NCBI GenBank assembly: GCA_017536105.1 | Contig: JAFXRZ010000003.1 | Location: 107,398 to 171,397 of the forward strand | DNA from: Ruminococcus sp. | GTDB taxonomy: Bacteria > Bacillota_A > Clostridia > Oscillospirales > Ruminococcaceae | Length of the DNA: 64,000 nucleotides | Direction of reading: 5' to 3' | Translations under genes and position numbers: made by a program | Shown here: positions 17,331 through 24,639 of the stretch, one piece after another | Numbering within the stretch: the first letter of the stretch is position 1 | How the letters are laid out: each line of letters opens with the position of its first letter | The notes under the pieces: generated by a model | The model's input: only the letters and a program-made list of their open reading frames with translations | What the model was told of the DNA's origin: nothing | The model's database searches: none

Positions 17331-18995
17331 ATGAAAAACGCAAGCAAGTATATGAGAGGATATTATATGCCGCCTTATCCCTGCCTCAAATGGGCGGAGA
17401 AGGAATACATCGACAAGGCTCCGATATGGTGCTCTGTTGACCTGAGAGACGGAAATCAGGCCCTCATCATCCCCATGAGCTTAGAGGAAAAGCTGGAGTT
17501 CTTTGCGAAGCTCGTTGAGATCGGCTTCAAGGAGATAGAGATAGGCTTCCCTGCCGCAAGCGAGACGGAATATGAATTCTGCCGCACGCTTATCGAGAAA
17601 AATCTCATCCCCGACGACGTGACCATCCAGGTACTCACTCAGTCGAGAGAGCATATAATCAAGAAGACCTTCGAGGCTATCGACGGTGCAAAGCACGCAG
17701 TCGTCCACCTCTACAACTCCACCTCCGTTGCTCAGCGCGAGCAGGTTTTCCGCATGAGCCGCGAGGAGGTAAAGGAGATCGCTGTTTCGGGAGCAAAGAT
17801 ATGCGAGGAATACCGCAAGAAGGCTAACGGCAATATCACCTTCGAGTATTCTCCCGAGAGCTTCACAGGCACAGAGCCCGAGTATGCACTCGAGGTCTGC
17901 AACGCCGTCCTCGACGTTTGGCAGCCCACCCCCGAGAGAAAGGTCATCATCAATCTCCCTGTTACTGTTGAGATGAGCCTTCCCCACGTTTACGCTTCTC
18001 AGATAGAGTATATGTGCGAGAATATGAAATACAGAGAGAACGTCATCGTTTCACTTCATCCCCACAACGACAGAGGAACAGGCATCGCCTGCTCAGAGCT
18101 GGGTATGCTTGCCGGCGCTGACCGTATCGAAGGCACCTGCTTCGGAAACGGCGAAAGAACGGGCAACGTTGACATCGTGACGATAGCTCTCAATATGTAC
18201 ACCCACGGAGTTGACCCGCAGCTTGATTTCTCGGATATGCCTTCTCTTGTCGAGCTCTACGAAAGAGTTACGAGGATGAGAGTATATGAAAGACAGCCTT
18301 ATTCGGGAGCACTTGTTTTTGCAGCCTTCTCCGGCTCGCATCAGGATGCTATCGCCAAGGGCATGAAGTGGCGTGAAGAGAAAGACCCCGAGCACTGGAC
18401 CTGTCCCTATCTTCCTCTCGACCCGAAGGATGTGGGCAGACAGTACGACGGCGACGTTATCCGCATAAACTCCCAGTCCGGCAAGGGCGGTATCGGCTTC
18501 CTCATGGAGAAGAAGTTCGGCTACAATATGCCCAAGAAGATGAGAGAGAACTTCGGCTACGCCGTAAAGGACATCTCCGATCATCTCCACAAGGAGCTCA
18601 TGCCCGACGAGATATACAAGATATTCAAGGAAAACTATCTCAACATCACTTCTCCGGTAAAGGTGATAGAGTCCCACTTCAAGCAGGAGCCTAACGAGCG
18701 CATCTCGGCAAAGGTCACTGTTTCTATCAACGGCGGAGAAGCCAAGGTATATGAGGCTGAGGGCAACGGACGTCTGAACGCTGTTGCAAACGCTCTCAAG
18801 GAGGCAACGGGGCTCAACTACACCGTTGAATCCTACGAGGAGCACGCTCTCGAGCGTCACTCCACCAGCGAAGCCGTTACCTACGTGGGCATTTCAGCCA
18901 ACGGCAAAACGGTCTGGGGCGCAGGCAGGAACACGGACATCATCGTTTCCTCCATCAACGCTCTCCTCTCGGCAATCAACCACATAATGAAATAA
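17331..18995 (+). CDS. leuA: 2-isopropylmalate synthase LeuA, yeast/actinobacterial type
   Basis: LeuA condenses 2-ketoisovalerate with acetyl-CoA, the first step of leucine synthesis. The 554 residues start with PPYPCLKWAEKEYIDKAPIW and SVDLRDGNQALI, typical of the long LeuA type found in yeast and actinobacteria. The catalytic barrel has SLHPHNDRGTGIACSELG with its metal-binding histidines. A C-terminal LeuA dimer domain (from about residue 430, SINGGEAKVYEAEGNGRLNA) is the site of leucine feedback in this family. The ATG at 17331 follows GGAGG by seven bases. It is controlled by the T-box. Confidence 0.95.
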   Translation: MKNASKYMRGYYMPPYPCLKWAEKEYIDKAPIWCSVDLRDGNQALIIPMSLEEKLEFFAKLVEIGFKEIEIGFPAASETEYEFCRTLIEKNLIPDDVTIQVLTQSREHIIKKTFEAIDGAKHAVVHLYNSTSVAQREQVFRMSREEVKEIAVSGAKICEEYRKKANGNITFEYSPESFTGTEPEYALEVCNAVLDVWQPTPERKVIINLPVTVEMSLPHVYASQIEYMCENMKYRENVIVSLHPHNDRGTGIACSELGMLAGADRIEGTCFGNGERTGNVDIVTIALNMYTHGVDPQLDFSDMPSLVELYERVTRMRVYERQPYSGALVFAAFSGSHQDAIAKGMKWREEKDPEHWTCPYLPLDPKDVGRQYDGDVIRINSQSGKGGIGFLMEKKFGYNMPKKMRENFGYAVKDISDHLHKELMPDEIYKIFKENYLNITSPVKVIESHFKQEPNERISAKVTVSINGGEAKVYEAEGNGRLNAVANALKEATGLNYTVESYEEHALERHSTSEAVTYVGISANGKTVWGAGRNTDIIVSSINALLSAINHIMK

Positions 18996-19007
18996 GAGAA
19001 TACAAAC

Positions 19008-19040
19008 AAGCCCTCACGGTCATCGGCTGTGAGGGCTTTT
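19008..19040 (+). terminator. Terminator after leuA, copy 1 of a duplicated hairpin
   Basis: AGCCCTCAC pairs with GTGAGGGCT, then TTTT. The 33-base unit recurs at 19179 with a single base change. It is palindromic enough to work on both strands between convergent genes. Confidence 0.85.
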
Positions 19041-19071
19041 GTTATGTCGATATGGATGCAGAGCTTTTCGG

Positions 19072-19107
19072 CCGAAGGGGTTTGGGGGCGATCGGAAAGC
19101 CCCCAAG
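19072..19107. repeat. Dispersed repeat A, copy 1
   Basis: The unit CCGAAGGGGTTTG, a variable stretch, then CGATCGGAAAGCCCCCAA. It recurs nearly unchanged at 27575-27609, with a partial copy at 27524. The GGGGGC and GCCCCC parts can form a hairpin. It lies between the two copies of the terminator hairpin. Confidence 0.75.
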
Positions 19108-19178
19108 AATTGCGTCCCTGATTTTAAGCGATTCTGCAAGGCCGATGCGTGCGTATCGCCGTAAATGCAAAAAGCTCA

Positions 19179-19211
19179 AAGCCCTCACGGTCATCGACTG
19201 TGAGGGCTTTT
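19179..19211 (-). terminator. Terminator for the EAL gene, copy 2 of the duplicated hairpin
   Basis: The same 33-base hairpin as at 19008, with one base changed. On the minus strand it follows the stop of the GGDEF/EAL gene by about 15 bases. The two copies are 171 bases apart. Confidence 0.8.
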
Positions 19212-19226
19212 GCGTAAGCAAAATAT

Positions 19227-20918
19227 TTATAACTCGTATCTCTTCATTTCCAGACGCTTTTCAAATTCATCCACAGGCAGCGGCTTGTCGAAGAGGAAGC
19301 CCTGTGCGAGGTCGCATTTGTTCTTTTTGAGGATACTGAGCTGCAAGGTGGTCTCTACGCCTTCCGCAAGGGTCGTCAGCCCCATTTCCTTTGCCATGGT
19401 GACAACATTTCGGAACATTATGTTCCTTGTGATGTCGGCGTCTTCCTTGTCCTCCGGCAGGAAGCTTCGGTCAACTTTCAGCACGTTCCAGGGTATAACT
19501 CGGATAAGGTTAAGCGAAGAATATCCCATGCCGAAATCATCCACCGAGGTGCAGATCCGGTTTTCCTGCAAACCGACGACTATCCGCTGCAAAGCTTTGA
19601 ACTCAACGTCCGTCGTCGTTTCCGTAAGCTCTATCTCGATAAGCTCGTGGGGAACGTTATGGCTATCCACTATCTTCAGTATATCGTCGAGAAGACGCTC
19701 GTTCGTGATGTGCTTGCGGGAGAAATTCACGGATGTACGCACAACATCCCTGCCTTCATCGAGCCACTTGCGGACATATCCGCACACCAGATCAAGGACA
19801 TAGAAATCCAGCTTGCAGATATCGTTGGTCTGCTCGAGTATGGGGATGAACTCCAGCGGCGGAACTATCCTGCCGTCCTTGAACCACCGGCAAAGAGCCT
19901 CAGCTCCCCTTATCTCGCCGGTTTCGGTATCGACTTTAGGCTGGAAGAAAGCCTTAAACTCCTTATTTTCCAAAGCCTCCGGGAACTGCTGGCGGATACG
20001 CATGGCGTGTTCTCTGCCTTCGATAAGAGACTCGTTATAGAACAAGATGCTGTCCTGTCCTCCGGTCTGGGCTATGCGGCAGGCATACATTATCTTGCCC
20101 ATTATCATATTGGGCTCTGCCACCATATAGCCGTCGGGTATGATGAATATACCGGCGCAGCAGGTTATGGGCGTGGTGTGTCCCTCGTCGTCATATGGCA
20201 CATCTGCGTGGCTAAGATAACTTATCAGCTCGTCCAGCTTGTCCTGGGGGAATATGCAGACAAAGCTGTCTCCGCCGAGACGCGAGACTATGCCCTTGCC
20301 GCCTGAAAGCTCTTCAATGTGCTTATAGTGGTTCATCAGCACCTTGTCCCCTGCGTCACGGCCGTAGCTCTCGTTCACAAGGGAAAAATGTCTGAGATTG
20401 TAATTCATGGCAACCATGCCGTCAAAGCCGCCGGGCTTTCCGTGCCAGGCGAGGAATCTGAAAAAGCTTCTTGAGTTCCTGAAATCCTGGTCGTCATAGA
20501 AAGCAAGCTGGACCGCGATATCCTGGAGCCTGTTGCGGCTGATAAATCTCAGCACGGTACGCATGGTAAGGTCTGCTCTCTCAAACTCCTTCTCGGTAAG
20601 GTCGGGCTCGTCATCAGCCATATAGATCGTCATAGTTGCGATCGACATAAGGCGCGATTCTATACGGACAGTATGGACAGGTCTGCCTCCCTTGCCCGTG
20701 TCATAGCTTATAAGAGTTTCTCCGCGTCCGAGCTGTTCGTCCACAGGGCTCATATAAACACTCGTAACGCCCTTGGAGAGCCTGAGCAGCGCAGAGATCT
20801 CGTTCAGCAGCCGTTCTATATTAGGAATAACGAACTGGTCTTTGTTGACAGCGATCTCGGAGATCAGCTGTTCAAAAAGCATCGGGAACCGATCTTCGGT
20901 CTTATTGATTTCTTTCAA
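19227..20918 (-). CDS. Degenerate-GGDEF / EAL cyclic-di-GMP phosphodiesterase
   Basis: A cytoplasmic protein of about 563 residues with an N-terminal region of unknown type (about 1-145), a GGDEF-like domain and a C-terminal EAL domain. The cyclase motif reads GGDSF, so synthesis is unlikely. The EAL domain keeps its catalytic set: GAEALCRW, an asparagine in SVNFSRKH, ELTETT, DDFGMGYSSL, KVDRSF and EGVET. Phosphodiesterase activity is therefore likely. I prefer the TTG start at 20918, eight bases after GGAGG; an ATG five codons earlier lacks a ribosome site. It lies downstream of and close to a larger GGDEF/EAL gene. Confidence 0.9.
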   Translation of the reverse strand: MKEINKTEDRFPMLFEQLISEIAVNKDQFVIPNIERLLNEISALLRLSKGVTSVYMSPVDEQLGRGETLISYDTGKGGRPVHTVRIESRLMSIATMTIYMADDEPDLTEKEFERADLTMRTVLRFISRNRLQDIAVQLAFYDDQDFRNSRSFFRFLAWHGKPGGFDGMVAMNYNLRHFSLVNESYGRDAGDKVLMNHYKHIEELSGGKGIVSRLGGDSFVCIFPQDKLDELISYLSHADVPYDDEGHTTPITCCAGIFIIPDGYMVAEPNMIMGKIMYACRIAQTGGQDSILFYNESLIEGREHAMRIRQQFPEALENKEFKAFFQPKVDTETGEIRGAEALCRWFKDGRIVPPLEFIPILEQTNDICKLDFYVLDLVCGYVRKWLDEGRDVVRTSVNFSRKHITNERLLDDILKIVDSHNVPHELIEIELTETTTDVEFKALQRIVVGLQENRICTSVDDFGMGYSSLNLIRVIPWNVLKVDRSFLPEDKEDADITRNIMFRNVVTMAKEMGLTTLAEGVETTLQLSILKKNKCDLAQGFLFDKPLPVDEFEKRLEMKRYEL

Positions 20919-20985
20919 GCTATCCGCCTCCATTTCAAAGAATTGCCGGTCTGTTTAGTGTAATTATCTGAATGTGCAAAAAAAC

Positions 20986-23900
20986 TCATTTCTTCCTCCA
21001 GTTAAGGAAATCATCATATTCAAGGGGCTTTGCATAGTAATAGCCCTGGAAGCTGTGGACATTGCACTGCCTGAGTATCTCGCTCATTCCCGGAGTCTCG
21101 ATACCCTCTACGCAGACAATCGCTCTGCAGGTATTTGCTATCATAACGAAAGATTTTACAAGTTCCCGTTCCTTGCTGTCCTTTTCGATCATACGGACAA
21201 GGCTGCGGTCTATCTTTATCGTGTCGAACTGCAAGTTCTTGACGATGCCGATAGATGAGAAGCCTGTTCCGAAGTCGTCGAGAGCCACCTTCACTCCCCT
21301 GCTTCGGAGACTGGTGATTATATTATTCAGCATATTGATGTCAAGGAGCCTGCACCTCTCTGTTACTTCCAGGCAGAGATGATCCGGCGGGTAGTCTTCC
21401 TCCTCGAGAATGCCCATTACCATATCGACGAAATCCGGCTTTTCCAGCTGGGAATAGGACAGATTGACGTCGATGACAAAATCCTGGTCAGCCTCAAGCA
21501 CCTTCTTGGCTTCTCTCACGGCTGTGGAAAGTATCCATTCTCCGAGCGACGGGAAAAGCGGGTCTTTTTCGAGCATAGGGATAAAGAGATCAGGCGGTAC
21601 TACGCCGTATTCGTCATTCCTCCACCTTAAAAGTGCTTCGGCGCCGATAAGCTTTTCGCTCTGAGCATCCACAACGGGCTGATACATAAGATAGAAGCCC
21701 TTGAAACCCTGGGGTATGGAAGCTCTGATGGAGTGGAACTTCTCGACCTTCCGCCGGTTGCCGCTGTTCAGGTCGTCGTTGAACTCAACGAGGTCGCCGT
21801 GTTTCAGGGTCTTCGATTCGTTATAAGCGAATGTGAGACAGGCCATAATGGTCTGGCTGTCGATATTGAAATTGTCTATATCAATAAGGCCGGAATTGAG
21901 CTCCAGCATTATATGCTTACCGTCGATATAGATGCCCTCTCTGTAATACGAACGGAGATTATCGTAACGGGCTCTGGATTCTTCCAAGGAAAGGGTCGTG
22001 CTGAGTATCGCAAACTTCGTGCCGTCCAGCCTGAAAACGTCTCCGCCGTTTCCGACGTACTCAAAGAGATAACGCCCGAACTTCTGCAGCACGAGATTTC
22101 CGAAATGATAGCCATAGACCTCGTTTATCTCGGAGAACTTTGCGATGCCGACAATGGAGATGCGCATTTTTATGTTCTTGACGATATTATACTGTATCTC
22201 CTCAAAGAAGCCGTACTGGTTCATAAGGCCCGTAAGGCTGTCGGTATTGCTCTGAACGCCGTGGTCTCTTATGATGCCGGCAAAGAAATCCGGCACTCCG
22301 TTGCCGTCATGAAGCACTTTGCCCTTGCAGGTGCAGAGATTATACTCGCCGTTTATCCTTCTGGCTCTGTACTGCATATCATGGTCTGCTGCTTCGCCGC
22401 GGAAGATCATATCGATACCGGTGCGGTATGCTTCCTTGTCTTCCTCGTGGATACGCTCTTCCCAGAGCTTTCCTGCGCCGTACATATACTCCGAAGGCAG
22501 TCCGTAGGCGGAGACAGCCGCTTTCGACCATCTTGAAAAATCGTATCTTATGTCACAGATATAGACGTACAGTCCCTCTGCGGAGAGAGAGTTCATCTCG
22601 AACAGGCCGTCGAGCATCCTCTTGCGGTTTGCCGGTATCTCGACTCTTTCGGTCTTTGGCTGTTCGATCTCTACGGCATGATCGCCTTTTTTAAGAGCGA
22701 CCTTATCGTTATACATATTTTCGTCGGCACGCTTGAAAACGTCCGATACTTTGAGGTCGGATCGTATGTCGTAAACTCCGATGCCCACAGCAACGACAGG
22801 ACCATTGCCGCGTTTTAAGTTATTGAGCACACGCTTGCGGAGCATATCCACAAGCTCCGTTCTCTTTTCGTAGTCGTTTCCTGCAAGCACGGCAGCAAAC
22901 TCGTCACCGCCGATGCGAAAAACAGGGCTGTGAGCGAAAATTCCGCATATCATCCTGCAGGAAGCCTTGATATACTCGTCTCCTGCCTTGTGGCCCTGGG
23001 TGTCGTTTACGTGCTTGAGGTCGTTTATATCGCAGATAACGATAGCAAAGGGAGAATGACCCAAGCCGCTGTCGATGCTTTTCTGTATCGCCTCCTCGAA
23101 CTCGTGGTATGCGGTCATGTTCCTTGTGCCCGTAAGTCCGTCACGTCTTGCAAGCTCGTTGGCACGGTTGAGAGCCTCTATCTGCTCCTGCTCCTTCTTT
23201 ACCTCTTCGTCGATATTTTCGAGACCTACGATAAAGTGTACGTTATCGTTTGATCGCATTATCGTGAGCCTTGTATAAGACATTATTCCATCGACGATAC
23301 GTCTGTAATCAGCGCAGTACTGTCTGGAATCTTCAAGTGTCGAGATGATATAGTCCTTGTCTGTGATGGCAAGGATACGGTCTCTGTCCTCCTCGTGGAC
23401 AACATTATTTACTACATTTACAGATTCAACATAAAAGCTTTTTCCTTCAAATATCAGCGACGGGTCGGTTATTATAGCACCGGAGGAATACTCGAAGTAT
23501 TCGCCGGTCTCGCTGTTTATGTAATAGATTAGGTCGTAGCGCTGGGCAAGGCTGTTTACCATCTGAACATAGGCGTCGTTCTTTCTCTTCGACTCCTCAA
23601 AGGCTTCCAGTGCCTTGACCTCGTTGTCGATGTTTTCGAGGCAGACAAGGATATGCTTCTTATCGCTTGCCCATATCTGCGAGCAGCGGCAGTGCATGAT
23701 GATCCCGTTCACCAGCAGCCTGTATGCGGCAGTGAACATCTTGATGTTTTTCAGGTTGTCCAGCATATTCTGCTTCTCGAACAACGGCATCACGCGCTCA
23801 CGGTCGTCTGGGTGAATGAACTTTTTCAGGTTCTTTTTGCTCTCGCTGAAGAAATCGCTGCCGGTGACAGGCACGTTCAGGCTCTTGTATGTATCAGTGG

Positions 23901-24432
23901 AGGAATATTCAAAATAGACATTCGTCTCCATATCGACATAATAAAGGGTGTCGAAATGCTCGGCAAGGCTCTCCGCGATCTGATTGTAGATCTCGTTTTC
24001 CTTTTCGAGCTTTTCTGCCTGCATCCTCTCCCTGACCTGCTTGTCAACGTTCATGACGCCGAGGATGAAATAATCGTCGTCCTTTCCGACGCCGCGTATC
24101 AGACTGAGTGCATGATAAACAGGCTTGCCGTCTATCATAAGGCGGTACTCTATCCTTTTGGCTGAACCCTTGTCAACAAGGGAGAGCAGGTTTTCCTTCT
24201 GTATATCCTGCATGAAGATATGCTTGTCATCTTCAAAGATGACCTTGTCGGCATCCCTGATAAGGTTCTTGAAGAAGTCTTTTCCTCCCTGCTCGATATG
24301 CAGCGAACGGAACTCCGGATCGGCAGAATACCACTGATATTCATTTGTCTTTGCATTGACATAATATACGCTGGTGTACTCAACGAGCAGCGCCTCAGCG
24401 ATCTTGTTAAATATAGGGTCATTGTTTATCAC
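20986..24432 (-). CDS. Large PAS-GGDEF-PAS-GGDEF-EAL signalling protein
   Basis: An 1148-residue cytoplasmic protein. Three similar PAS-like repeats of about 130 residues open it, each with a Y(Y)VN/D..T..Y.(W/E)YSS core; they look like recent tandem duplications. A complete GGDEF domain follows (RIGGDEFAAVL), then a fourth PAS with a PAC-type tail, a second cyclase-like domain whose motif is ruined (RLDGTKFAIL), and an EAL domain with GAEALLRW, DDFGTGFSSIG, IKIDRSLV and VEGIET. It could both make and break cyclic-di-GMP. The start is GTG with GGAGGTG five bases upstream. No membrane helix is seen, so the signal is probably cytoplasmic. Confidence 0.9.
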   Translation of the reverse strand: MINNDPIFNKIAEALLVEYTSVYYVNAKTNEYQWYSADPEFRSLHIEQGGKDFFKNLIRDADKVIFEDDKHIFMQDIQKENLLSLVDKGSAKRIEYRLMIDGKPVYHALSLIRGVGKDDDYFILGVMNVDKQVRERMQAEKLEKENEIYNQIAESLAEHFDTLYYVDMETNVYFEYSSTDTYKSLNVPVTGSDFFSESKKNLKKFIHPDDRERVMPLFEKQNMLDNLKNIKMFTAAYRLLVNGIIMHCRCSQIWASDKKHILVCLENIDNEVKALEAFEESKRKNDAYVQMVNSLAQRYDLIYYINSETGEYFEYSSGAIITDPSLIFEGKSFYVESVNVVNNVVHEEDRDRILAITDKDYIISTLEDSRQYCADYRRIVDGIMSYTRLTIMRSNDNVHFIVGLENIDEEVKKEQEQIEALNRANELARRDGLTGTRNMTAYHEFEEAIQKSIDSGLGHSPFAIVICDINDLKHVNDTQGHKAGDEYIKASCRMICGIFAHSPVFRIGGDEFAAVLAGNDYEKRTELVDMLRKRVLNNLKRGNGPVVAVGIGVYDIRSDLKVSDVFKRADENMYNDKVALKKGDHAVEIEQPKTERVEIPANRKRMLDGLFEMNSLSAEGLYVYICDIRYDFSRWSKAAVSAYGLPSEYMYGAGKLWEERIHEEDKEAYRTGIDMIFRGEAADHDMQYRARRINGEYNLCTCKGKVLHDGNGVPDFFAGIIRDHGVQSNTDSLTGLMNQYGFFEEIQYNIVKNIKMRISIVGIAKFSEINEVYGYHFGNLVLQKFGRYLFEYVGNGGDVFRLDGTKFAILSTTLSLEESRARYDNLRSYYREGIYIDGKHIMLELNSGLIDIDNFNIDSQTIMACLTFAYNESKTLKHGDLVEFNDDLNSGNRRKVEKFHSIRASIPQGFKGFYLMYQPVVDAQSEKLIGAEALLRWRNDEYGVVPPDLFIPMLEKDPLFPSLGEWILSTAVREAKKVLEADQDFVIDVNLSYSQLEKPDFVDMVMGILEEEDYPPDHLCLEVTERCRLLDINMLNNIITSLRSRGVKVALDDFGTGFSSIGIVKNLQFDTIKIDRSLVRMIEKDSKERELVKSFVMIANTCRAIVCVEGIETPGMSEILRQCNVHSFQGYYYAKPLEYDDFLNWRKK

Positions 24433-24467
24433 GAAAACACCTCCCCGAATGAATGATATATATAATT

Positions 24468-24496
24468 ATTATACTACATTTGTTCGTATAAATCAA
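24468..24496 (-). promoter_or_regulatory. Promoter of the cyclic-di-GMP gene pair
   Basis: On the minus strand TTGATT and TATAAT are 17 bases apart, about 35 bases before the GTG start. Confidence 0.65.
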
Positions 24497-24556
24497 TAAG
24501 TTTTTCAGCAAATACAGATTTTTATGCAATATGCCCAAGAACAGCCCTCATATTAC

Positions 24557-24590
24557 AGCAAAAAGCCCCCACGGATCAAACCGTGAGGGC
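24557..24590 (-). terminator. Intrinsic terminator after ppdK
   Basis: On the minus strand GCCCTCACGG pairs with CCGTGGGGGC around TTTGAT, followed by a run of Ts. Confidence 0.88.
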
Positions 24591-24639
24591 TCGTTGTTAT
24601 TCAGATATAATATCTAAACGTTTTCCAAAGCTTCGGAAA

